Assembly (NCBI RefSeq): GCF_043555975.1
Contig: NZ_JBIGIA010000015.1
Location: forward strand, 1-64,000
Length of the DNA stretch: 64,000 nt
Direction of reading: 5' to 3'
Source: Pelomonas nitida
Lineage (GTDB): Bacteria > Pseudomonadota > Gammaproteobacteria > Burkholderiales > Burkholderiaceae_C
How positions within the stretch are numbered: position 1 is the first letter of the stretch; every line of letters starts with the position of its first letter. The notes under the pieces are model-generated. The model was given only the letters and a program-made list of their open reading frames with translations. It made no database searches and had not been told where the DNA came from. Made by a program: the position numbers and the translations under genes. This document shows positions 8,761-16,230 of the stretch, one piece after another.

Positions 8761-8857
8761 ACTGCTTCCACCTATGGCGGTGGCAGTGTTTGCGGGGCCG
8801 CTGTACGCAGGCTGTCAGCGTCCTGGGGCGAGGGAAAATAGAAGTTGTTGTATCAGT
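8761..8857 (+). other. Spacer between native 5' half-tRNA and intron-bearing tRNA
   Basis: It holds a hairpin (ACTG...CCACC / GGTGG-CAGT, 8761-8788) and a wide 7-bp inverted repeat, AACAACT near 8757-8763 against AGTTGTT at 8843-8849. These could be recombinase arm sites or processing structures. No gene is visible. A weak -10-like TAGAAG lies at 8839-8844; read-through from the native tRNA promoter is equally possible. Confidence 0.35.
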
Positions 8858-9138
8858 GGGCCGTTAGCTCAGTTGGTTAGAGCAGAGGACTCATAGCGAA
8901 AGTTGTGCACCGGGAGGCGAAAGCGCCCGAGTGAATGGCGTCAAAGTCGGTGAAACCTGACGGCCCGCAAGGGCGCAAGGCAATGCCGAGCCAAGCCCTG
9001 AAAGGGGAAGGTGTAGAGACTAGACGGCGCCCGCCTACCGGCCGCAAGGCCCACGGCGAAGGCATAGTCCAGGGAGGTCGGAAACGGCCACAAACCGGAA
9101 TCCTTTGGTCGCAGGTTCAAGTCCTGCACGGCCTACCA
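8858..9138 (+). tRNA. tRNA-Ile(CAU) interrupted by a group I intron
   Basis: Exon 1 is 8858-8894 and exon 2 is 9099-9138, giving a 77-nt tRNA including CCA. The acceptor pairs GGGCCGU with ACGGCCU; the anticodon stem GAGGA/UCCUU frames the loop CU-CAU-AA; the T-stem is GCAGG/CCUGC. The intron lies directly 3' of the anticodon. The 5' exon differs from the native half upstream at only one position (GGTTAG against GGTCAG), but the T-arm differs clearly from the native 3' half (GCAGG against ATTGG). So the element brought a homologous but foreign tRNA. With the native gene split, this copy would have to splice to supply AUA-decoding tRNA unless another copy exists elsewhere. Confidence 0.92.
8895..9098 (+). 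ncRNA. Group I self-splicing intron (Azoarcus type, 204 nt)
   Basis: P1 is CAU-AGC-GAAA-GUU-GUG: the 5' exon CAU pairs with the internal guide GUG, with the conserved U-G wobble at the splice site. L2 and L9 carry GAAA-type tetraloops (AGGCGAAAGCG near 8915 and GGTCG-GAAA-CGGCC near 9077-9090). The catalytic core strands around P7/P3 (GTGTAGAGACTAGACGGC near 9011-9028) and GCATAGTCCAGGGA (near 9062-9075) closely match what I recall of the Azoarcus tRNA-Ile intron. The 3' end ACAAACCGG supplies the terminal G at 9098. No homing endonuclease is encoded. Length and insertion site are practically those of the Azoarcus intron. Confidence 0.93.
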
Positions 9139-9167
9139 CTCGAATACTAGACAGCCAGGGGGACGCA

Positions 9168-10130
9168 ATGACGGATGAGATAGCTGTGGCGCAGGCGGCA
9201 ATCGACGCCCTGTATGAAGCAAATCCGGACAATGATTTCATTGTCATCAGCCACCCGATCGAGCGGGCGCTGCACCATAAGCTGACCACCGTTCTGGAGA
9301 AGAACAAGCAGAACGGCGGCACGCGCAAGAAGTGCACGGTTTTCCTCACGACGTATGGTGGCGATGCCCATGCCGGTTTCCGTGTGGCTCGATGCCTTCG
9401 TCATCACTACAAGAGTGTTCGTCTTGTGGTCACGAGCTACTGCAAGAGCGCAGGCACGCTGATTGCCATCGGGGCGGATGAACTTGCTATTGGTGATGTT
9501 GGTGAGCTTGGGCCGCTTGATGTTCAAGTCAGCAAGCCGTCGGAAATCTTGGAGCGGGGCTCCGGCTTGGACTACACGCAGGCTCTTATGGTCGCGCTGG
9601 AGCATGCTCAGACGGCCTTCAGCCAGAACCTGCTTCAGATGCGGGGGCGCCTACGCTTGTCGACCAAGATGGCGGGTGAACTGGCGTCTCGCCTCGCGTG
9701 CGGTGTTGTGGAGCCGTTGTATGCGCAGATCGACCCGAACAGGATTGGCGAAATGCAGCGAGCAATCCAAATTGCGAGCGAGTACGGTCGGCGCTTGAAC
9801 GGGCATGGCAGCAATCTCAAGGAGGGGGCGTTGGATGACCTTGTTGCGGGCTACCCCTCGCACAGCTTTGTCATTGATCGAAAAGAAGCTCGCCAACTGT
9901 TCAACTCAGTGGATTCCCTCACGCCCGCAGAGCAACACGCATGCAATACACTGTGGTTTCTCATGCGGGATCAGATAGAGTTCTGTGACCTGCTACAACC
10001 TTCAAGCAAGCAACCGGAGAACAGCGATGCTCAACAAGCAGAGAGCGGAGATGACGCGGTTGAGCCTGAGCAGCAAAACGCCGCTGCACCAGACCTTGAC
10101 GTCGCCCAAGGTGGCAACGCTGCCCAGTAG
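9168..10130 (+). CDS. SDH-family Clp-fold serine proteinase
   Basis: 320 residues. A Clp/SppA-type crotonase-fold core has TTYGGDAHAG (61-70), the nucleophile motif YCKSAGTLIA with Ser94, and the following GDVGELGPLDVQ (109-120), as in 'serine dehydrogenase proteinase' proteins. The C-terminal 50 residues are polar and Gln/Asp-rich, probably disordered. There is no signal peptide, so it is probably cytosolic. It begins 30 nt after the intron-bearing tRNA, behind a strong AGGGGG ribosome site, as first gene of the element's rightward set. The substrate is unknown; family members often occur on mobile or defence-related DNA, so an accessory or defence role is only a guess. Confidence 0.8.
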   Translation: MTDEIAVAQAAIDALYEANPDNDFIVISHPIERALHHKLTTVLEKNKQNGGTRKKCTVFLTTYGGDAHAGFRVARCLRHHYKSVRLVVTSYCKSAGTLIAIGADELAIGDVGELGPLDVQVSKPSEILERGSGLDYTQALMVALEHAQTAFSQNLLQMRGRLRLSTKMAGELASRLACGVVEPLYAQIDPNRIGEMQRAIQIASEYGRRLNGHGSNLKEGALDDLVAGYPSHSFVIDRKEARQLFNSVDSLTPAEQHACNTLWFLMRDQIEFCDLLQPSSKQPENSDAQQAESGDDAVEPEQQNAAAPDLDVAQGGNAAQ

Positions 10131-10233
10131 CACGGTGGAAGTGCAACGACAGCAGGCCGAGCGTGCATTCGACATGGCTCGGATGATTTCGGGCAAGCAA
10201 CAGCAGTTGAACCTCAAGCGCTCACACGTCTGA
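10027..10233 (+). CDS. Small hypothetical protein overlapping the protease gene
   Basis: 68 residues, basic and Gln/Ser-rich, no recognised domain. The start ATG at 10027 follows CGGAG at a good distance, and the first 104 nt overlap the 3' end of the SDH protease gene in another frame. Such nested small genes occur in compact mobile elements, but the overlap could be chance. It is followed directly by a strong terminator, which supports a transcript ending here. Confidence 0.5.
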   Translation: MLNKQRAEMTRLSLSSKTPLHQTLTSPKVATLPSSTVEVQRQQAERAFDMARMISGKQQQLNLKRSHV

Positions 10234-10252
10234 AGTGCCGAACGCGATTTCC

Positions 10253-10287
10253 GGCAAAGCCCGCCCGTTGGCGGGCTTTGCCATTTT
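10253..10287 (+). terminator. Rho-independent terminator
   Basis: A 13-bp perfect stem (GGCAAAGCCCGCC / GGCGGGCTTTGCC) with a CGTT loop, followed by ATTTT. It ends the SDH-protease transcript. Confidence 0.9.
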
Positions 10288-10339
10288 ACAGAGTCCCTTC
10301 GGGCTCGTATGACTCGGATAGACGGTCGCCCTTCGACGA

Positions 10340-10370
10340 AGTTGCAATTGCTTCACCAGCAACTGCAACT
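10340..10370 (+). promoter_or_regulatory. Inverted repeat in leader of small gene
   Basis: AGTTGCA at 10340-10346 pairs with TGCAACT at 10364-10370, ending just before the ribosome site (GGAG near 10374) of the next gene. It could be an operator or a translation-controlling hairpin. Confidence 0.35.
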
Positions 10371-10384
10371 CGAAGGAGCCCGAC

Positions 10385-10579
10385 ATGACCACAGCCACCC
10401 AGACCCCGAACGTCACCCAGCAACTGGACGCCTTGTTCGATCAGGTCGGCGTTGATGCCCTCGCGCTGAACTTCGCGCAGGCGCTCGCCGAGGCGGCGGG
10501 CCTGAACCGCACCAGCGCCGGCATCCGCTTCTACCGCTGGCGCGCTTTGCGGCTGGCGCAGGAGCAGCAAGCGGCTTGA
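10385..10579 (+). CDS. Small hypothetical protein
   Basis: 64 residues with a good GGAG ribosome site. The sequence predicts two or three helices (QQLDALFDQVGVDALALNF, then FAQALAEAAGLN, then FYRWRALRLAQEQ) and has no cysteine or membrane segment. It may be a small helical DNA-binding or adaptor protein; I do not recognise the family. It is flanked by a leader inverted repeat and an efficient terminator, so it forms its own transcription unit. Confidence 0.6.
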   Translation: MTTATQTPNVTQQLDALFDQVGVDALALNFAQALAEAAGLNRTSAGIRFYRWRALRLAQEQQAA

Positions 10580-10598
10580 GCCGTTGATGTTTCGTGGG

Positions 10599-10620
10599 AG
10601 CCGCCTTCGGGCGGCTTTTT
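10599..10620 (+). terminator. Rho-independent terminator
   Basis: AGCCGCC-TTCG-GGCGGCT followed by TTTT: a compact stem with an extra-stable UUCG loop, 20 nt after the small gene's stop. Confidence 0.92.
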
Positions 10621-10817
10621 GCTGACCGAGACTTATATAACTCTGCGGGTCGATCTTGCGCTAGAGTCGCTTCACCGCGCGGTGCTCCTACCCGTCATCC
10701 CTTCGATGACACTGCGCGGGTCGGCATGGGCCGGCTGGTGGGGGTTTTCACAAACCGCCCGACCTGCCGGCTTTTTCCTTTGGTGGCTGGCCTGTGACGG
10801 CAACACCGGAGAATGAA

Positions 10818-11150
10818 ATGAATGCCACCTCAACGCCCACCGCGAAGCGTCTTGCTGAATTTGTGCATCTCGATGGCGCGACCGTGATCACGGTCGACGT
10901 CTGGGATACCTTGGGTGACCGGACTACAGCGTGCCCCGAGCGCGAAGAATGCCTCTTGACCGATCTGCAGGATTTCATCGTCAAGCGCCTGGACGAACTT
11001 TTGCGGGAGCGCTGGTTGCGCGCTCAAGGATGGACCGTGTTCGCTGGGCCGCCGCCGTGGCAACAGTGGGACAACTATCAGCGAGGGCGCTTCAACAAGG
11101 TGACGGGCCAGTACGACGGGGGCGACGGCTGCATTGCCGGCTACTACTGA
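10818..11150 (+). CDS. Hypothetical protein of the element
   Basis: 110 residues, no recognised domain, with a tryptophan/tyrosine-rich C-terminus (PPPWQQWDNYQRGRFN... then GCIAGYY). The ATG at 10818 has GGAG six nucleotides upstream; a GTG at 10794 in the same frame is less likely. It is acidic in the middle (ECLLTDLQDFIVKRLDELL, a probable amphipathic helix). Last rightward gene of the element; the function is unknown. Confidence 0.6.
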   Translation: MNATSTPTAKRLAEFVHLDGATVITVDVWDTLGDRTTACPEREECLLTDLQDFIVKRLDELLRERWLRAQGWTVFAGPPPWQQWDNYQRGRFNKVTGQYDGGDGCIAGYY

Positions 11151-11476
11151 CGGCCCCGGCAACCTCGTTCAATTGGCCCGCCAGCCGTCGCGGCGGGCCA
11201 GGGCAAGGGGTTGGGTGCGGAGGCCGGTTGCGGCAGCGCCTGGGCCGCTTTTTCGGGTGGCGCACTACGGCCTGCGTACAGCCGAGCGGCGCCGGTCATG
11301 CCGGCACTGGGTAGCGGCACAGGATTGGGTGTCCTGTGGTCAAAACGAAGCCCGCACGGTGGCGGGCTTCGAGTACAGGGTCACCGCCAAGGAGAAGGCG
11401 GCTCCTGCTGGTCCCGTTGATGGGCCTCGTACCCCCGCCACGGCAGACGGTGACCTTTGCACCGCGCGGGGTCGGT
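11151..11476. other. Intergenic region between convergent gene sets
   Basis: No gene can be supported. It holds a GC-rich inverted repeat (GGCCCGCC...GGCGGGCC from about 11178) and the strong hairpin listed at 11346-11371, consistent with termination of transcripts arriving from both sides. Confidence 0.5.
11346..11371. terminator. Bidirectional hairpin terminator
   Basis: CGAAGCCCGC (11346-11355) pairs perfectly with GCGGGCTTCG (11362-11371). It lies between the last rightward and last leftward genes of the element. No long T-run is present. Confidence 0.5.
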
Positions 11477-11707
11477 TCACCGCGAGGGTGATCTGTTGGC
11501 GCGGGTCATGGGGTCGGGCAGGTCGGGCAGCTTGACTTCTTCGCCACGGTCCTCGGAACAGGCCAGAAGCAAAGCCGATTGCTGACGACTTGCCCGTTCT
11601 TCCCAAGCGTCAACGCTCATGGGCGGCGGCAGCAGCATCACGCCGACCTGGGCAGCCGGTGTGCGCAGCTTCGCCAAGCGGGCTAATGCAGAGGCAGATG
11701 TCCGCAT
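11477..11707 (-). CDS. Small hypothetical protein, last gene of leftward block
   Basis: 76 residues. Its start overlaps the end of the upstream gene by 25 nt. The N-terminus (SASALARLAKLRTPAAQ) is basic and helical; the C-terminus is polar and proline-rich. No domain is recognised. Support is positional (overlap, same strand, terminator-like hairpin downstream), so the call is tentative. Confidence 0.45.
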   Translation of the reverse strand: MRTSASALARLAKLRTPAAQVGVMLLPPPMSVDAWEERASRQQSALLLACSEDRGEEVKLPDLPDPMTRANRSPSR

Positions 11708-12090
11708 GTGTCATCCAATCCGTAGGCGCCGCGAAGCGCCTGAAGCGCTCTGTGAGCAGCCTTGAGAGGCACGCGGGGCGCCTTCGATTCCACCATCCAC
11801 CACAGGCAAGCCAGCGCGTTCTCCCGGTTGTCCTCTTCAAGCCAGGTGAGCGCAGACTTGCCCGGCATGTCATAGACGCAACTCACCACGACCGAGGCAT
11901 CGGTCCTTCGCCCGGTGGCGAACAGATAGTGGGCGACGGATTGGACGCGCTCGCAGAACGCGGCGTCGGTCTCACCGTTGGTCCGAAGCACCGTTTGTCG
12001 CCATGTCGGGCCGTCTGGGTGGCGGCGGATGACGCGTAGCGCATCCGGCGCGATGCCCATGCGGACGTTCTCATAGGGATAGTCGAACAT
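11683..12090 (-). CDS. Hypothetical protein of the element
   Basis: 135 residues, no signal peptide or membrane helix. It contains two Cys-containing segments (VSCVYDMPGK, LACLWWMVESK). The start codon lies 3 nt after the DUF5681 stop, with a GAGGAGG ribosome site formed by the last codons of that gene, so it is translationally coupled to it. I do not recognise the family; co-transcription suggests it works with the DUF5681 protein. Confidence 0.62.
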   Translation of the reverse strand: MFDYPYENVRMGIAPDALRVIRRHPDGPTWRQTVLRTNGETDAAFCERVQSVAHYLFATGRRTDASVVVSCVYDMPGKSALTWLEEDNRENALACLWWMVESKAPRVPLKAAHRALQALRGAYGLDDTCGHLPLH

Positions 12091-12093
12091 CGC

Positions 12094-12618
12094 TCAGCCC
12101 TCCTCGGCGCCGGGCGCCACATGCACGACCGTCGCCGGCAGCGCGGGCGGCTGGTTCTCAAGTTGCAGCAACTCGTCGGCCACGCGCAGCGCGCTGAAGG
12201 AGTGAAGGCACTCGATCAACATCTTGCCGGTGTCCGGGTCCAACTCGCCGGCGCTGATGGCCGCCATGACCTGCCGGGCCTGCGCTTCCAGCGGCGCGTC
12301 AGCGTCCAGTTCAAACGTGACGGTCGGCGCTTTGGCCTTCAGCGCCGGGCTGATTCGTTGCAGGGCGATGTTCGCGGCTTGCAAGTCGCCTTCCAGCGCA
12401 GCGGCGATGACACGCTGCATGATGGCCTCGCCGTGCGCGGCAACCTGTGCTTCGAGCGGACTCTTCTTGTTGGGCACGCCCTTCTTGCGACCGGCCGGGT
12501 TGCCGCTCGACCCCGGCGCGAACTTGCCGTTGACGCGCGCCGGTTCAGTCGGGAGTGTGGGTTGATCCTCGGGCTTCCATTCGGTGCCCCACGGCGGCGG
12601 GATGTGTTGTGTGGTCAT
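12094..12618 (-). CDS. DUF5681 domain-containing protein
   Basis: 174 residues starting MTTQHIPPPW. It contains the DUF5681 signature GKFAPGSSGNPAGRKKG near residues 32-48, a basic glycine/proline motif common in small proteins of prophages and integrative elements. The rest is helical with an acidic C-terminal half. In phages such proteins often sit near DNA-packaging genes; here no terminase is present. It is the fifth gene of the leftward block, coupled to the gene after it. Confidence 0.75.
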   Translation of the reverse strand: MTTQHIPPPWGTEWKPEDQPTLPTEPARVNGKFAPGSSGNPAGRKKGVPNKKSPLEAQVAAHGEAIMQRVIAAALEGDLQAANIALQRISPALKAKAPTVTFELDADAPLEAQARQVMAAISAGELDPDTGKMLIECLHSFSALRVADELLQLENQPPALPATVVHVAPGAEEG

Positions 12619-12649
12619 GGCGCTGTTCTTCTGCTCGTTCTTGCAGTGC

Positions 12650-13519
12650 TCAACCCAGCACGGCGCCGAGCGCTGCCAGCGACCTGCGCGCCCGGCCCTG
12701 CTGCTCGCGCAGCTTGGCAACAACGCCGCGCTTGACGCCCACCGCACGCTCGGCGCTGGCGAGGAAGATGCTGCCTGCTTGGGTCAGTCTTGCCTCGGCC
12801 TGTTCGAGCATCGCCAGCCGCTTGACCGCCTGCGGGTTCAGCGCCCGGTTCAGCTCCCCGTTCAGCGTGGTCAGCAGGGCGGGCTCGACCCCGCTAAGGT
12901 AGCTCGGCGCCTTCAGGACAGCGCTCAACGTCGTCGCGTCACCGGCCTTGGCCTGGGCTTGCAGGAAGCCGATGCGCTCGGCAGGCTTGAGGGACTTAAC
13001 GTGTTCGCGGATTTCCCGACCCAGCTCCGGGCTGACCGCCGCAGCCAGCGGCTTGGACAGCTCGGCGCGCTCGGCCGCGATGGTCTTCTTCAGCGTTGCC
13101 AGGGAGACGTCAACGGACTTGCTCACCTTGGCGGTGAGCTTGTCGGCCAAGTCGCCGACAGCGATGGCGCGGGCGGCGTCCGTCAGCGTCGGGTCGGCCT
13201 GCAAGGACTTGCGAGCCTCGATGATGTTGGCGCAGGCCGTATGAAGTCCGTCCATGGCGTTGACCACATGCTCCAGGCCCCAGCCTCCGAACTCCTCGTA
13301 GCCATCGAGGCCCGTGATGTTGCCGGGCGCGAGCGACACGGACGGCAGGACGAGCGGGTCTTTCGACCACACGAGATCCGCGGCCGGGCTGGGTCGGCCC
13401 TTGGGGGCCTGGAATGCGGCGTCGAGCGGCGACGGGTGCAGCGGCGCGGGCGGCACGCTGGTCACATCGGGATCTGCGCCTTCGTGTTCGGTCTCGTTCG
13501 GGTCGGTGGCGGTTTGCAT
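12650..13519 (-). CDS. Coiled-coil-rich hypothetical protein
   Basis: 289 residues from the ATG at 13519, which has an AGGAG site. An acidic/proline-rich N-terminus (about 1-60) is followed by long helices rich in Ala, Lys and Glu (for example VSLATLKKTIAAERAELSKPLAAAVS), suggesting an extended coiled coil. A structural or DNA/protein-scaffolding role is possible, but no domain is recognised. It lies 31 nt upstream of the DUF5681 gene; the iteron-like repeats are on its 5' side. Confidence 0.65.
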   Translation of the reverse strand: MQTATDPNETEHEGADPDVTSVPPAPLHPSPLDAAFQAPKGRPSPAADLVWSKDPLVLPSVSLAPGNITGLDGYEEFGGWGLEHVVNAMDGLHTACANIIEARKSLQADPTLTDAARAIAVGDLADKLTAKVSKSVDVSLATLKKTIAAERAELSKPLAAAVSPELGREIREHVKSLKPAERIGFLQAQAKAGDATTLSAVLKAPSYLSGVEPALLTTLNGELNRALNPQAVKRLAMLEQAEARLTQAGSIFLASAERAVGVKRGVVAKLREQQGRARRSLAALGAVLG

Positions 13520-13916
13520 GGTTTGCTCCTGCTGGTTACCTGCTGCGGCGTACAGCCTGCGTGCAGCGCCCCAGCACAGTAGCTTCCCGCGCCTGCAATT
13601 GGGTTTGATAACAGGCACTTGGCGGCGCATAGCCACAGGACAGGCAGTTCTATGCGGCGCGCTGATGCAGGCGCAATAGCAGCAATAGCGGGAATAGCAG
13701 TAGCAGGCAACCCAGCGGCAACGCGCCAGCCGGCATAGCCACGGGGCCGGGTCTTGCTGTGGCTAAGAGAAGTAGATGTATGAAGGTTTCAAGAGAATGC
13801 TTTGCGCATGCCCGTACACGCACGGGCGCCCCCCTGTGGCCACTGCTATTGCTGCTATTCCCGCTATTTGCCGCCCTGCGCGCCGCTGCCTGCTACCGCT
13901 ATTGCTGCTATTCATG
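13520..13916. other. Non-coding stretch with phased repeats
   Basis: About 400 bp between two leftward genes. Besides the AATAGC cluster (listed separately) it holds GGC-CATAGCCAC-type repeats near 13625 and 13730 and an A-rich patch near 13760. Cys-rich reading frames here are by-products of the repeats and are not genes. Confidence 0.55.
13675..13912. repeat. Iteron-like AATAGC repeats in 9-bp phase, inverted clusters
   Basis: AATAGC occurs at 13675, 13684 and 13693 (exact 9-bp spacing). The reverse complement GCTATT occurs at 13845, 13854 and 13863, and again at 13898 and 13907. The clusters face each other across about 150 bp. Phased short repeats near a putative replication or primase-like gene (DUF3987) resemble iterons of a replication origin; operator or partition sites are alternatives. 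Confidence 0.65.
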
Positions 13917-15809
13917 CTACTGCGTCGTCACTTCGAACGTGTCCTGGTACTCCCGCAATACTGCGGCAGGCAGGACCAGCGTGTTCAAGCTCCGGTCCTT
14001 CTTGTCGCATTCTTGGTAGATGCGCCCGTGGGCAATGAGAACGTCCAGCGCCGCGTCGCGGGCGGCCTTTGTGCGCAGCTTGTTCGGCCCGAGTCGAAGT
14101 ACGGAGGCCGCCGGATAGGTTCTTCCTTCCCTCGCGAAGCACTGTTCCGCCAGCCACCATTCAAGGGCTTCCGCATTAAGGATCGCCTCTGGGACGGCCA
14201 TCGTTTTCTGGAAGCGCAGGGCCTCATCCAAGTACCAGCGGGCAACGTCCGCGCCGGCCCGCATGTGGTCAGGCGTAATCACGACATTGCCGTCCGTGGG
14301 CCACTCGTCGAACATCGCAAAGCACGCGGCGAGCCGTGCGGCGTTGTCGGCCGATTTGCTGGCCGCTCCGCGAACATCGCTGTACTTGAACCGCGGGCCG
14401 AGTTCTTCCTCGATGGAGTCGTGATAGTCGATCCAAATGCCTTTCGTCTCAGGCACAGCGTTCAGCCTCAACTCGTGGAGCAACAGCTTGCCGTCCGGGT
14501 CGAGGCGGTGGCACCGAAGCAGATGCTTGAGGCGCTCCTTGAACGCAGTCAGTGCCTGCCGGCCGTGGTTAGAAAGCCGGTAGAGGCGCATGCCCTGGGT
14601 GGATGACGGAATGTTGATCAGGAAGCGCGCGAAGTAGCCCATGCCATCTGCCAGCTCGCCGTTCTTCTTGTGGAACTCGGTCAGTACCGCCGACTGAAGC
14701 TGAAGGCCGACGGTCAGGCGGGCGCCCTCAACGTCAGCGCTGAACGATGAGACCCGCTCGCGCTTAATGCGCTGTCCGTCCCAAAGGCCGTTCTGCTGGC
14801 CCAGATTGCGCATTACCGACTCTGGGTTCATACCGTGCGCGCCGAGCAACAGGGCGCCCTCTGAAACGGCCGCGTAGCCTCCGGGGTAGCGGGAGAGCGC
14901 CATCAGCAGGCTTTCCGGCGTGTCGTCCTGACGCAGGAGCGAAGGTGCCGAAATCATCCGTGGCTCGGCGTTCATGTGGTCGGTCATCCGCGTGGTCAGC
15001 TCGCGCTGCCGCGCATCGTCGCCATCTCGCGCTGCCTTCCGTATGGCCTCCTTAATGCCGACGAGTTGCGCGTCCCAGGCTTCGCGCATTGCCCGCGCGG
15101 CCTTGATGTTCCGCTCTGCGGCTGCTGCCGCCTCGGCCTCCCATTCGTGGATGGCTGCGGTGAACAGCTTGTCCACCGTGGTCTTCCGCTCGCCGCTTTC
15201 GGCCACCGTCATTGCGAAGAGGGAAGTAGGGCCGCGCAGGGAGTCGTCTCGGCTCACGTCCGTCAGCAACTGGACGGCTGCCGCGACGGCAGTGATGGCG
15301 CATGTGGCGATCAGTGACCACGGCGCTTGGGTGATGCCCTCTGCCTCGCGCACGGCGGCTGCGAGCAGCGGAGGCAGTCGCTCCAACGGGAACTCCTTCT
15401 GATGCAGCGTTCGACGCAATGACACGACCGGCTGAAGGTGCGTTTGGATGGAGTCGGCCTTCTCGGCAATGTCCAGCCAATGCGACCCCGGGTTGGCCTC
15501 TTTCGCCATCTTGTCGGCAAGCTCACGCTGTTGCGCGCCGGGCAAGTCCCAGGGCTGGGCCTTGGGAGGCGGAGCGGGCTGCCAGAACTGCGGCGCGGCG
15601 GCCTGGGCGGGCGCTGGTGCCATGTTTGCCGCGCCTCCCTGGCCTGGGTAGCTGGCCGGGCCTTGCGGGGCACCTGGGGGCACCAGGGCGGCCGGCTGCT
15701 GTTCAGCTTGCCCAGCGAGCGGGACGGTACCCACAATGGGCGCGTTTGCATTGGTTGGGGCCGGCACCGGGGCAAGGTGCTCGGCCCTTTCTTTTGACCA
15801 GTCGGTCAT
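13917..15809 (-). CDS. DUF3987 (YfjI-like) protein, putative element replication ATPase
   Basis: 630 residues. The first 100 are Pro/Ala-rich and probably disordered. DUF3987 follows, with a degenerate P-loop-like AESGERKTTVDKLF near residue 205 and a helical middle, then GYAAVSEGALLLG near 330, typical of this primase/helicase-associated family. A start at 15809 with an AAGGAA site is well supported. DUF3987 proteins are common on prophages, plasmids and integrative elements and are presumed to act in replication; the direct biochemical function is unclear. Placement between the HTH gene and the iteron-like repeats supports a replication role. Confidence 0.8.
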   Translation of the reverse strand: MTDWSKERAEHLAPVPAPTNANAPIVGTVPLAGQAEQQPAALVPPGAPQGPASYPGQGGAANMAPAPAQAAAPQFWQPAPPPKAQPWDLPGAQQRELADKMAKEANPGSHWLDIAEKADSIQTHLQPVVSLRRTLHQKEFPLERLPPLLAAAVREAEGITQAPWSLIATCAITAVAAAVQLLTDVSRDDSLRGPTSLFAMTVAESGERKTTVDKLFTAAIHEWEAEAAAAAERNIKAARAMREAWDAQLVGIKEAIRKAARDGDDARQRELTTRMTDHMNAEPRMISAPSLLRQDDTPESLLMALSRYPGGYAAVSEGALLLGAHGMNPESVMRNLGQQNGLWDGQRIKRERVSSFSADVEGARLTVGLQLQSAVLTEFHKKNGELADGMGYFARFLINIPSSTQGMRLYRLSNHGRQALTAFKERLKHLLRCHRLDPDGKLLLHELRLNAVPETKGIWIDYHDSIEEELGPRFKYSDVRGAASKSADNAARLAACFAMFDEWPTDGNVVITPDHMRAGADVARWYLDEALRFQKTMAVPEAILNAEALEWWLAEQCFAREGRTYPAASVLRLGPNKLRTKAARDAALDVLIAHGRIYQECDKKDRSLNTLVLPAAVLREYQDTFEVTTQ

Positions 15810-15910
15810 GGTGATATTCCTTCGGGCGTACAGCGCTCAGACAGCGGCTCGGCTGCGAGGCGCGATTGCATTGGTGGACGCTGAGGACTGCGCGTCCTGC
15901 GTCGGTGTGG

Positions 15911-16135
15911 TCAGGCTGCGACCGGCTCGGCGCGGCAGGTCGTGGAGGTGTAGGTGCTGGCGTCGAGCCATGCCTGCACATCGCCACGGCGGTAGCGCAC
16001 AAGGTGGCCCGCCTTCTTGAACTGCGGCCCCTTGCCGAGCAGACGCCACTTCCGCAGCGCGGCGGGCTTGCACTTCAGCCAGGAAGCCAGTTCAGCCTCG
16101 TCGATGAGGTCGTCAGGGGATTGGTTCGCGTTCAT
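15911..16135 (-). CDS. AlpA/MerR-type helix-turn-helix protein (putative excisionase)
   Basis: 74 residues, typical of Xis/AlpA proteins. The HTH segment LIDEAELASWLKCKPAALRKWRLLGKGPQFKKAGHLVRYRRGDVQAWLD has the 'helix, R-W, G-P-.-F, YR--D-.-WL' pattern of helix_turn_helix_17. A GAGGA ribosome site precedes the ATG. It sits between integrase and DUF3987 genes, the usual place for a directionality factor or element regulator. Confidence 0.85.
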   Translation of the reverse strand: MNANQSPDDLIDEAELASWLKCKPAALRKWRLLGKGPQFKKAGHLVRYRRGDVQAWLDASTYTSTTCRAEPVAA

Positions 16136-16230
16136 GTGGTCAGTCCTCGTCGGGTGCTGCCACGCGCGAAATAAAAATGGGCGAGGCAGCGGATTGATCG
16201 AATCCGTGCCCCGCCCATGCGGGTTCCTGC

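Noticed and set aside
8719..8857. Upstream tRNA-like sequence as a complete tRNA gene
   Set aside because: Only the 5' half is present; after CTCATAA the sequence cannot form the anticodon stem, T-arm or acceptor.
13675..13912. CRISPR array
   Set aside because: Units are 9 bp with no unique spacers; no cas genes anywhere in the window.
13759..14038. Cys/Tyr/Leu-rich plus-strand frames near the AATAGC repeats
   Set aside because: Produced by the GCTATT repeats and by the antisense of the DUF3987 gene end.
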